The notes beneath the pieces were generated by a model. The model was given only the letters and a program-made list of their open reading frames with translations. It was not told the DNA's origin and searched no databases. Below, piece after piece: positions 31,804 through 41,823 of a stretch of DNA of 64,000 bases. Positions within the stretch are counted from its first letter, which is position 1. Every line of letters starts with the position of its first letter. Position numbers and translations under genes: made by a program. This DNA is from Miscanthus floridulus (lineage: Eukaryota; Streptophyta; Magnoliopsida; Poales; Poaceae): the NCBI RefSeq assembly GCF_019320115.1, contig NC_089584.1:76570791-76634790 (forward strand), in the 5' to 3' direction.

Positions 31804-32639
31804 GCTAGGGAGGACGTCGCTCGAGTCGCCCCCGAGGGAGAGTGACGCGGGGGGCGGTTGACTCTGGGGGGGAGCAAATGGGAATTTTGCCCTTATGGGG
31901 AGTGGACTTCGCCAGAATGCCATTAAGTTTGTGGGCTTCGCCAGAACGCCCTAATGAAAGTTGTGTTTCACGCTATTTTGCCATTTCGTATTTTTTCAAC
32001 TTTGTACATTTCTGACCCCATCTTTTTGACCAGGCATGACCGTTTTACCCTTGTCTCCTTCTACCTTATCCTCTTGCTCTGCTTCTCACGGTCACGGCAA
32101 TTTCTCTTTTCTCTCCCGTTCTCTCTCTGTCTCGGCCGGTGTTCGGGCGGGAGCCCGACGCCGGCCGCCGCCGACCGTCCATGCTAGGCCACGTGTCACC
32201 AGGTGCGCCGCCCTCCCTACGTCCCGCCGCTCCTTGTGCATCGCCCCAGACCAACCCTGTAACTATCTTCTCGCGTCGTCGGCCAGCGGTCAGGCCGGGT
32301 CATCCCCAAGCGAAGGCTCCCACAGTCCAAGACGTGCGCCTGCCTTCGAAGCATCAACTGCGGCAACATCCTCCCCTAGAACTAAGGTGAGGCTTCAAGG
32401 CGCCCATATTCAGGATTTATTTGTGGATTCAATGGGTATAGTGTTAACTTAGGGTTTTACAGGAGTAAGAAATAGTTATTCTCTTATGTGCTTGTGCTAT
32501 GGATTGCAATCAGAGTGATGTAGTTACCGGGTATGCATCATTATTTACTCTTTGTTGTACAAATATATCTTACTATGACTAGTTGTATGGCATGCGTGTA
32601 GTGTTATAACTCTATAATGGGTGTGTTTTTTAGGCTCAA

Positions 32640-34592
32640 TGCAAAGCCTGAGCTTAGTTTAGTGCCTGTAGATGGTGGCATTCTAGAACAGCCATAGGGA
32701 CATGTCATTAATTGGGATGAATTACGGATTGAGGAAAGGCAAGATGATGAAGGGGAAGGAAGGTTAGAAATTTTCGATGAGGATGAGTTGTATCATTTGC
32801 TGGGCCTAACAACCAAGGATGATCATGGCTAGGGTGTTGCTTATGCTACTTCAAATGATGATCAGGCTACCACAAACAATGGTAGTACAGTCCCTGATGT
32901 TGACACTAGAGGTGCAGCTATCCCTGTTGATGATGCAATACTGGAGGAGAGGGTGATGGTGAATGACCCTAACAAACCATGCATGGGTATTGGCACTGTG
33001 TATCCCAACATGGTTGAGTTTAGATTGGCTGTGAGGCAGTTTGCCATTAATGAAGAGTTTGCACTACACACTATGAAAATAGACACAGAGAGGTTTATTG
33101 GGAAGTGCATGGCACCAGATTGCCCTTGGCATATTAATGGTCAAAAACAACATCATTCAAAAACTATTATGGTATACAGAATTTTTTTTGTTATATAAAT
33201 ATGACTTCTTTTTTTGAGTTATGGCAATGTTCTAATTTTTGTAATAATGCAGGTTACAGCTCTGATTGCTCAACATAATTGTTCATCCAGTGTGAGAAGA
33301 CTTACTACTACACCCACTGCTACCTAGGTTGCTTCAAGGGGTATCAAGCACCTCAGGAAGGACCCAAATATGGGCCCAGAAGAACTAAAGAAGCAGCTGC
33401 AAGAAGATCACAAATGTGAAATTCACTATGACACTGTTTGTAAGGGGAGACAGATTGCAATGAAAGAGTTGTTTGGCAGCTGGGAGGAAAGCTTCCAAAT
33501 GCTCTACAATTGGAGGGCAGAAGTTCTAAAGCACTCACCAAACAGTGCCATTGAGATTGACATCAAGATGGTTGATGGCAAGGTACACTTTCATAGATTC
33601 TTTTGTGCTTTGAGTCCTTGTATTGAGGGTTTTCTAGAGGGATGCAGGCCTTACCTTAGTATAGACTCCACTGTGTTGAATGGTAGATGGTGTGGACACT
33701 TAGCAGCAGCCATTGCTCTAGATGGACACAATTGGATGTACTCTATTGCATTTGGCTTCATAGATGGTGAGACAACAGAAAATTGGGAATGGTTTATGAC
33801 TCAGTTGCATAAGGCCATAGGAGACCTACCTGTTCGTGCTATTTGCACTGATGCATGCAAAGGTCTAGAGAAAGTTGTTAAAAATGTGTTTTCTCGTGCT
33901 GAACATAGAGGGTGTTTTAGGCATCTTATGCAGAATTTCATTAAGAAGTTTGGGGTGATGTTTTTTCGAAGATGTATCCTGCAGCTCGAGCATATAGAGT
34001 TGAAGTATTCCAATATTTCTTCAAATTTGTTAGAGAGGCTAGCGATCAAGTGATGGAATGGCTTGACAATCATCATAAATTGTTGTGTGTGAGAAGTGCA
34101 TTTAACCCTGAAATCAAGTGTGATTATATAACCAACAACCTTGCTGAATGTTTTAATAATTGGATCAAGGACTGGAAGGACCTTCCTGTAGTTGAGCTTG
34201 CTGATAAAATTAGGGAGATGCTAATGGTATTGTGGAGGAAGAGAAGGCAGATTGGACAAAAGCTTAATGGGAGAATTTTACGTACAGTCATACGTCAGCT
34301 GAAAATGAGAACCAGAGGCTTGGGTCACTTGACAGTTATCACCTCTGATAGTATTGCTGCAGAGATATGGGAAATTAATAGCATCCATAGCAGGCATGTA
34401 GTGAAGGCTTATCTCCATGAGTGCACATGCCTTGAGTGGCAACACACTGGTAAGCCGTGTCAGCATGCTTTAGCTTTGATTATAGCCCAACAAACTGTGG
34501 ATGTGGATCTTGAAGAATTTGTCCATGAATACTATTCAGTGGAAAAATTCAGGAATGCCTATAACAGATTAATAGAGACACTCCCAGATTAA
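32640..34592 (+). pseudogene. mudrA-like: MULE transposase (MuDR DNA-binding, MULE core, SWIM zinc finger), broken
   Basis: Order: an acidic N-terminus (ELRIEERQDDEGEG near 32,730), a MuDR-type DNA-binding region (YPNMVEFRLAVRQFAINEEF, CMAPDCPWHI; to 33,171), an intron 33,172-33,252 with GT-AG ends, then the MULE catalytic core (GCRPYLSIDSTVLNG, GHNWMYSIAFGFIDGETTEN, RAICTDACKGLEKVV, EHRGCFRHLMQNF; 33,600-33,955). It ends in a SWIM finger (CTCLEWQHTGKPCQHA, 34,425-34,475) and a C-terminal tail. The two Asp residues (SID, CTD) are present. TAG codons at 32,695, 32,830 and 33,325 and a frameshift near 33,960 inactivate it. It is related to MuDR-type rather than FAR1-type proteins by the CCHC-rich tail and SWIM spacing, an inference. 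Confidence 0.88.
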
Positions 34593-35039
34593 ACTCAGTG
34601 GCCACATGTGCCACTTCCATTTACAGTTGGGGCACCATTGGACAAAAAGGGTGTTGGGAGGTATAGGAAGCTGCGGATAAAAGGATGTTTTGAAGGAGGA
34701 AGTGGTGGCAAAGGAAAAAAAGGCTGCCAATGAGGTTGATAAAGCTGCTGAAGAGGAGGCTATGCAAGCTGCTAAACCTAAAAGGCAATTGGTAAGAGGG
34801 AAAAGAATATGCAAGGGGTGTGAGAATTGGGTCATAGAGAAACAAGCTACAAGTGTCACCTAAATGGGACAAAGAAAAGGTACTGATTTCTTTAGTTTCT
34901 GTAACTTACATCTACTAAATGGGACAAACAAGCTACAAGTGCCTAAATTGTTCTAACTTGCATGAAAAGGAAGCCTAGGACAAATACAACCAAGTATGGG
35001 AAGAATGGTAACCAGAAAACTAAAAAAGCTGCTAAAAAT

Positions 35040-35215
35040 ACCAATGTTTTCATGTTGTTCGATTAATCATGATTAGTCATCCTAGTCGGTCCCTGGTGTT
35101 CGATTAGGAGGACCGACTCGATTAGCTCGACCAGAAAGATGGTTGTCCGATTAGTCGATGACTAATCGTGATTAGTCGTCCGACTAGGACAAGGACGACC
35201 AGTTTGGTTACTCTG
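35040..35215. repeat. Palindrome-rich insertion in the MULE 3' region
   Basis: GATTAATCATGATTAGTC, GATTAGTCGATGACTAATC and related words form imperfect nested palindromes starting TTGTTCGATTAATC and ending TCCGACTAGGACAAGGACG. It is probably a small MITE inside the MULE. Confidence 0.5.
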
Positions 35216-35949
35216 TTTTTGGGTCTGTTTAACTGGGTGGACATGTGGGACTATTGAATGTCAATGTTTGTGACTTTGTGTTGAACACTTTAGCTTATCT
35301 GTACTGAACTAATTTGGTTATGTAATATGCTAGCTATGTGGCTGCTATGGTCTGTCGAGGTTACCTTCATCGAGCTTCCAGTCCAGTTCCTAGCCTAGCA
35401 CGGATGCATCGGGGCGGTGGCCGTGGCCTGGTGTGGACGCGGTGGCGGCCTAGCGTGGACACGGTGGGGCGGCGGCCGTGGCCTAGCGTGGAAGCGTCGG
35501 GGCAGCGACCGCGGCGTGGAGCGGATGCGGCGGCGGACTGGCGCGGACGGTCGGGGCGAGGACGCGACAGTGGCGCGGACGGTCGACGGTGGCCTGGCGC
35601 GGACAGGCGGCGGCGGCCGGCTTCAGGCTCCCGCCCGAACACCGGTCTAGACGGAGAGAGAATGGGAGAGAAAGGAGAAATTGTTGTGACCATGAGAAAT
35701 TGTCATGACCGGTCAAGAGGATAAGGTAGAAGGAGACAGGGGTAAAACGGTCACGCCTGTTCAAAAAGATGGGGTCAGAAATTTACAAAGTTGAAAAAAA
35801 CACGAAATGACAAAATAGCGTGAAACACACCTTTCATAAGGGCATTCTGGCGAAGCCCACAAACTTAATGGCATTCTAGCGAAGCCCACTCCCTATAAGG
35901 GCAAAATTCCTATTTTCTCCCCGGGTAGGAATCGAGATGGATGATGTAG

Positions 35950-37060
35950 TAGGTTGGCATTATGACAGCAAAGGTCGTTTCTCAGTCAAATCGGCCTATA
36001 AAGTGCATCGGGCTAGCGAAGAAAGGAGAATGCAGAAAGCTAGGCTGGGAGCAGCTGAAGGAAGTGGAGGGAAGGATGACCTATGGCAGAAACTATGGAA
36101 GGTTGATTGTCCACCGAAGATCCGGCACTTTTCTACAGCGACTCGGCCACAATACGCTGGCGCTGAGGAGGACCTTACAGCAATGGGGCATGAAAATTGA
36201 AATAGGCTGCTGCCTATGCCGGAGATTAGACGAGGACGGCGGTCATTTGTTTCTAAAATGCAAGGACGTGAGAAAAGTTTGGAGGGAGTTAAATTTGGAG
36301 GCGATGCGATGTCAACTAGCTAAATTTACCTCACCAAAAGAAATGCTACGCTTCATCCTAAAGCTGGAGCCTAAAACACAGCCTACTGTCATACTGCTGC
36401 TGTGGCTCTGCTGGGATGAATGGAACAAGTTTAGAGAAGAGGGAAGAAGAAGATTGGCTCTGGAAGTAGCATATGTGACTGCAGCATTGGCAGACAGAAT
36501 TCAGACAAAGGGCACCCAAACTCCGTTGTCGGATTTCCGTCAGTGCCTGAAATGGGACAGACCATAGCCAGGAGTACTTAAAGTAAATTCCGATGGGGCG
36601 TATGACAGTGCAACTGGATCTAGCGATTGGAGCTTTATAATTCGTGATGATCAGGGCCTTATGGTGATGGCAGGCGCAGGCAAGGAACAATTCCTATAGA
36701 GCGCTTTTCATGCGGAGCTGTTGGGCTGCTTGGCCGGCCTGAAAGCTGCAGTGCAGTTGGGAATACGTAGAGTAGTGCTGGAGACGGATGCCTCTCTTGT
36801 CAAGGCGGCCCTGGACGACGATGCTTACCGACTGTCGACCATGAGCGGGATTACTACTGAACTTCGGCTGTTTCCGATGATGGAGTTTGTAAGTAGCAAA
36901 ATTAGCATGTCTTCAAGATCATGTAATAAAGTAGCAGATGCCATTGCGGCGTTTGGGTGTACTTGGGACTTTGTACTTCAATATGTTGAGGACCTGGTGA
37001 CCAGAGAGCTTGCTGTGTCTAATGAGTAATGAATCCCGCGGTTCAAAAAAAGAAAAGGAA
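35950..37060 (+). pseudogene. L1-type LINE ORF2, 3' part: zf-RVT and RNase H, with poly(A)-like tail
   Basis: This continues the LINE interrupted at 20,130: VGWHYDSKGRFSVKSAYKVH, then the zinc-binding RT-associated domain (WKVDCPPKIRHF, a frameshift near 36,130, then LGHNTLALRR and CCLCRRLDEDGGHLFLKC). It ends in an RNase H-like domain (VNSDGAYDSATG, FHAELLGCLAGLKAA, VVLETDASLVKAAL, ADAIAAFG), which plant L1 elements carry. TAG codons at 36,565 and 36,697 break it. The stop is at 37,027-37,029, followed by an A-rich tail at about 37,045-37,060. I could not find the element's own target duplication. Confidence 0.88.
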
Positions 37061-37306
37061 AACAATATCCTCTCAAAAAAGAGCACAAGCGGCCGAAGCT
37101 GGGTGCTCAGAAGCGAAACCAGTCGCCCATTGAACGATGTCCGAGTATCGACCTAGAGCCGCTCATGGTGACCCACCGAGGGAGGCAGCAAGGCCCCGAG
37201 CTCGAGCGAACTAGCTCAGGAACCAAACAAGCGGCTCGGTCGAGAAGCAAAGAATCAGCCCTCGGGGCCTGAGACCAAGGACCGGCCAACCAAATACTTG
37301 GGGTTC
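37061..37306. other. GC-rich unassigned DNA between LINE and LTR
   Basis: No gene is seen. Words such as GGCCCCGAGCTCGAGCGAAC resemble GC-rich gypsy LTR sequence. Confidence 0.35.
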
Positions 37307-37854
37307 TGTCACACCCCAAAATTCCTGTTTTGGGTTGTAACTTAGAAAACACTAAATAACATTGATGGTTTTATCATTTTCTAAAATTTACCTAACTTTA
37401 GTTAAGTTGTTGACATTTTAGATATAGGAAAAATGTGAGTTTCTAAAATATTTGTGATTAATTTAATGGTTTGTTGCATTGCATGCCTTTGCATTGAGTT
37501 TGTGTATGAAAAATGAATTTAAATGTTTACAAATACGCCTAGGGTTTGATCCCAACTTCATCTCTCCAAACATCAAACCAATCTCTAAAACTCTAATCAA
37601 GTCTTTTGCCGACATCGTACAAAACCTTAGCCTAACTCGTTCTCTCTTTCTCTCCTATTTTTCTTTCTCAAGCTCTCGGTCAATTTGGTGCCCATGAATT
37701 CTTTGGGCCAATCTTTTCACCTCTTTCATCCATTCATACAAATCAATCTCAAATTGAGTTGAAGCCCACTGTCGGGTATCAGTATCAGGGATACCTGGAA
37801 GAAGGAAGCTAATGGCCGTGAACGCTAACACCCTCGGATGGTCAAGAGTGTATC

Positions 37855-38085
37855 TTGGTCTTGCCCGGCCCCGAGGGCACAGGCTCCGTCTCGCCCGACC
37901 TCAAGGATACGGGATCCGGGTCACCCGACCCCAAGGATGCGGGCTCTGTCTCGCCCGACCCCTCGGGCGAGAGCCCCATCACATCCGACCCCGAGGGCAC
38001 GGGCTCTGCCTTGCCCTACCCCGAGGGCACGGGCTTCGCCTCGCCCGACCCCGAGGGCGCGGGCTCCCCCTCGCCCGACGGAGGT
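37855..38085. repeat. Minisatellite of CCCGA(C)CCCGAGGGC(A/G)CGGGCTC units
   Basis: About six degenerate units of roughly 36 bases lie within the nested LTR. They create long open frames in all three plus-strand phases, which I regard as artefacts. Confidence 0.8.
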
Positions 38086-38461
38086 CTATACCGCCCGCAA
38101 CCACTACGGGTCTAAAAGTACGAATCCGGGGTCAAACTTCTGACACCAGAAGGGGAGTAGGCGTGTCTTGACGTGTCTCGTGGCCACGACGGGCCACGTC
38201 TAAGGACGCACGTCGCCAACAGCATCGAGCGTGTCGGCGCTGTGCTACCTACTCCCCATATAGCCTCCAGCGAAGGCGTCAGCAAGCCATACCATCCGCT
38301 GGGACGGGATGGAGCGCCACGATCGGCTGACGACGCCCACGTACGGCGCTAGTGATGAACAGGGCCGCGACGAGGAGCTGTCCCTATCGTCCTCTACATG
38401 GCCAGCAGGACCGCGTAAAGGAGATGGAAGACGTTGCAATCCCGACAGCCTTCCTCTCCTC

Positions 38462-38462
38462 G

Positions 38463-38496
<34 letters not shown>

Positions 38497-38497
38497 T
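38462..38497. repeat. (TC)n(AC)n microsatellite
   Basis: About nine TC units are followed directly by about eight AC units, inside the nested LTR. Confidence 0.95.
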
Positions 38498-40395
38498 GTT
38501 CACCGACGCGCACGTACACTGGCATTTTGTTGTGTTCCCCGCTGAATCATTCTCTAAATCGTTGAGCCCTCTAGTGTGACCATGTGTTTGTTAGCTGCAC
38601 ATGAGCCCACCAAGTTTCGAGCCAAGCAATTCAGCATGGGCCCTTCGTTTTGATGGTCACAGCCGCTGCTACCCGCTGCACGAGCATGTTCAACTGGTGC
38701 ACAACTGTTGTAATTGTGTCCCTCGTTAATCTAGCATTCACCTTAGTGCAGCCATTTGTCAAAAATATATTCCATGTGTCCTCTATACAAATCCATAATC
38801 ATCTACAATACATCTATAGATCCCTGTACTCTATAAATCTTTCAAGTTACCACTTATCGATCACATTTATTCCATTCCTATCATTTACCGAACCTTCTAG
38901 CTTCTACTTTCGATCTTTCATGTGTTTTAATCATAGCTCCGTTTAGTTGTTTTTGCGCTCAACGATCGTAGTTCCAAGTCCTACGTGTTTAAAACCTTTA
39001 TATCTTGTTTTATATATAATGATTGATGTACTGCTTCTATGTTTGTCTATGATGCTTGTGATGGTTGTTGCGATCGTTAGAAGAAGTTGTACAAGGATGA
39101 TCTAGAACGAAAGTTGGACAAGTTTGAGCACTATTTGAGGCAAGTATAACATGAGTTCCCTTGTCACCCAATAACCATTTAATCACCTTTTCATATGCAT
39201 GTGTCTAATATGATGAACCCCTAAGGACTTTACCTAGAATCTTTGTTATCCTATATTCCTTGTTACCCTTGGGTTATGCATATGGGTAGTTTTGCTTACC
39301 CTGCAATCACCAAACCATATGATGTTAATATTGACTAATGGATTATGGAATTAATAATTAAATGATGCTTTTTAGCAACATGGATAGAAGGGGGGCTAGA
39401 GCATTGGGCCTTTTCGGGTGCTCTAGTCTACCCTCCGTAAGGACTAAATCTTAAAGCGGCAACCCAGAATTTACAGTACAGCCACGAGAACTACATGGCT
39501 CTGGTCTTAGCTCAGTATCTTGATCTGTTCTAGTTTGTTAGCAGCTTACCGAAAGGGCAAGAGGGGGGTACCATGTTGCTTATGGGCCTTGTCCTGCCAA
39601 GGTGAGTGCTAGACTGGGATCTATAGTGCCACTCTTAGCGGAAGGTGTCCATGACACTTGGGAGACTGAAACCTTAGCAGCTGCTACTTATTAGAATGAC
39701 TAGTGAAAAGCTTCGTAGTGATCCCTGCCGACTTACCTTGGAAGTGAGTCAAGAGGCTAGCTACCTCAGGCAAAGGGCAATCACAATTCATGGTGAAAGT
39801 GTACAACCTCTGCAGAGTGTAAAACTGGTATATCAACCGTGCTCACGGACACGAGTGGCCTGGATCCTTTTTGAGATAGATGGTTCTATGGATGGTTTGG
39901 GTGATGATTAATCTTGATGATAATTATTATACTTCTCACCTTGGGAGCTTAAGCATAACTTAGTTACTCAGATTTAAAATAATAAAATATGACCAACTAA
40001 AAATGCTCACCGTAGTTCAACCGAGTCTAGCCTTTTGAGCCTTGCATTCGCTCATGTTATACTTATTGAGTATGGTGCGCTCACACTTGCTTTACATACA
40101 ATCAACAAAAATCCCGGATGGGTACCAGAAGGTGGATTCAAGTGATGAGTTACAGGAGATATTCCAAGAGTACTAGGCGAGTGTTTCCCCCAGTCAACTA
40201 TCCCTGTGGAGTATGGAGACCCGAAGAGAAGATTAAGAATAGATTCCCCTGTGATTTGTAATAGATGTAAGTCTTATTGTAACTATGTTCCGATATATAA
40301 TAGTTCTCGCGGACTTGCCCGCTAGTAGCATGGGCATGGCGCACTTGGCCACTGAGGCCAGCATCGTAACATGCCAGCCCAATGAGGTTATGACA

Positions 40396-40856
40396 AACTC
40401 CGATCATGACTCAGGAAATACGAATTACTCACAAAGTAATTCCATTACACAGGAATGACCCAGAAATTGATTACAATATACTGCGACAAAAACCGCAACA
40501 GAGGACCACCTATACTGAGGCAAAAGACGTCGGTGGAGCGTCAACCCTCTAATCGAGCTTCCATGGCACACAGACGGGGCATCCCTCAAGGCCGGACCAT
40601 GCTAGGGAGCCTAACCTCCTTGGCCCAGGGCCCAAAAGGAAGCCACACTGGGGACAACAGAGGAGACTGATGGACGAAGCGACCCCCACGCTGAGCTCCA
40701 AGGACGGCCAGCCCCTTCTAGGGCAATGATCGACGAGGGGAAAAGCGGTAGATCTCCTGGCTGCAACCCTAGTGTATCGTCCATTCTCCCCGCCAAGAAG
40801 AAATTGCCCTCCCTTGGGCACGCTTCCCACTAGCGGGAAGGCTAAGGGGATTCTTG
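40396..40856. other. No gene seen; GC-rich repeat-like DNA
   Basis: Both strands have short frames of no recognisable family. The stretch is probably the interior or LTR of an older gypsy element into which the next element inserted. Confidence 0.35.
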
Positions 40857-41823
40857 GGGTCCCTTTGGTTGGGCTTTTGAACCTGCTTTAGTTTTTGCAA
40901 AAGTCAAAAGCCAATCAAATAACCCAAAAGTCATAGTTCCTTTTGCCCAAAAGAAACTTTTGCTCTAGTATAAAACTGAAAGCAAGTCTCTCCTGCTTTT
41001 CGTTGCTTTTGGGAGAAATATTTACCCACCTGCCACTGGTTATGATGGGTACTAGTTCATTTTTTCTTCTTTTCCTATTCGCGTCGTATCTCCATTGGGC
41101 TCGCAGCGGCGCATCTCTAGATGGCCGCTCCACTCCGGCCACCGTGGCGCTCCATCGCTGGCGCATCTTTAGGCGGAGCTCCATCACCGGTGCAGCGCTC
41201 CTCTGCCGGTCTGCTCCACCACCAGACGCACTTCCTCTGCCCCTTCTCTAGCTTCACCAGATCTCGCCAGACTTCCTTCCTCCATGGTTGGCCGCCCGGA
41301 CTTCCCTCCACCATGGTGCCACACGTGCTCCCTTCGGCGGGTGAACCTTGGCCACTGCGCCCCGCCGGTGAGGCCCAAGCCGCCATGCCCCGGTAGGCCA
41401 GCCCAGGCCAGTGCGCCCAAGCGCGCAAGAGCCCTAGCAGCATGGCCCCAGCGCACGGCCCCGATAGCTCGGCCTCGGAGGCGTGGCCTTGGTGGAGCAG
41501 CCCTGGTGGCTCGGCTCTCGTGGCCCCTCCCACGCTCAGCTCCGGCAGCCCCTCCCATACTCAGCTCCTGGCCCTTGCCCATGCGGTTCCGAGGAAGAAG
41601 AAGCACGCAGACTAAAAAAATGAGAGGAATATACATTTAGTGGATGACATGTGGGGTCATGGGTGAGATGTGGGACCCGTTGGCAGTAGTCTTTTCAAAA
41701 TCCACACATGTTCAATCAAATGGACTTCTACTTTTCCCATAGCCACTTTTCCGCAACTTCTTTTCCGAGGCCCACAGTTCACGATAGCTTTTCCAAAAAC
41801 CATAGCTCAATCAAACAGGGCCT
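40857..41823. mobile_element. Unclassified inverted-repeat transposon, about 0.97 kb, GC-rich core
   Basis: The left end GGGTCCCTTTGGTTGGGCTT and the reverse complement of the right end (GAGGCCCTGTTTGATTGAGC) are imperfect inverted repeats of the TTTGGTT...AATCAAA kind common in grass MITEs and hAT- or PIF-like elements. The ends are AT-rich. The core (41,085-41,600) is GC-rich with Pro/Ala/Arg-rich frames on both strands and no recognised domain. No clean target duplication is visible. Confidence 0.5.

Larger units (their letters stand above)
31869..35922 (+). mobile_element. Mutator-like element (MULE), about 4.05 kb, with about 325-bp TIRs
   Basis: The left end (GGGGAGCAAATGGGAATTTT) and the reverse complement of the right end (GGGGAGAAAATAGGAATTTT) match. 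Similarity continues inward to about 32,193 on the left and 35,591 on the right, including GTGGGCTTCGCCAGAA and TTCTACCTTATCCTCTTG. Long terminal inverted repeats plus a MULE transposase identify it. It sits close to the 5' end of the minus-strand non-LTR element. I do not find the expected 9-bp target duplication: the flanks are GACTCTGGG and GGGTAGGAA. Confidence 0.88.
20131..35933 (-). mobile_element. Minus-strand poly(A) non-LTR retroelement (itself interrupted twice), 16-bp TSD
   Basis: The 16-bp repeat GAGATGGATGATGTAG occurs at 20,115-20,130 and 35,934-35,949, splitting the LINE reading frame exactly. Immediately inside the left copy is a 13-base T run, that is, a poly(A) tail on the minus strand, the signature of target-primed reverse transcription. 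Without the two later insertions the element is about 1.6 kb: 20,131-21,637, 31,809-31,868 and 35,923-35,933. Its 3' part (TTAATGAAATACGCGTGAAG on the minus strand) resembles LINE 3' ends. The body is GC-rich and without any LINE protein domain. It is either an internally deleted LINE or a non-autonomous retroposon. Confidence 0.82.
37770..38605 (+). repeat. Second LTR-like element nested in the Tekay-like LTR
   Basis: The sequence starts TGTCGGGTATCAGTATCAGG, typical of GC-rich gypsy LTRs in grasses. The 7-bp word AGCCCAC occurs just before it (37,763-37,769) and at 38,604-38,610, after which the outer LTR text resumes. A perfect CA end is not seen, so the right boundary is approximate. It is probably a solo LTR. 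Confidence 0.5.
37307..40395 (+). repeat. Tekay-like gypsy LTR (solo or fragment) with nested insertion
   Basis: It starts TGTCACACCCCAAAATTCC. The proposed end GGTTATGACA is close to the inverse of the start. Interior text such as GTTATGCATATGGGTAGTTT and CCCGGATGGGTACCAGAAGG is characteristic of long grass Tekay/Del-type LTRs. Without the nested piece at 37,770-38,605 it is about 2.25 kb. The flanks (GGTTC on the left, AACTC on the right) do not match, so this may be a recombined or truncated LTR rather than a clean solo LTR. Confidence 0.6.

Noticed and set aside
37812..38171. Plus-strand repetitive protein (PDPEGTGS-like units) in three phases
   Set aside because: Produced by a minisatellite inside an LTR; every phase is open because the unit is about 36 bases (a multiple of three).
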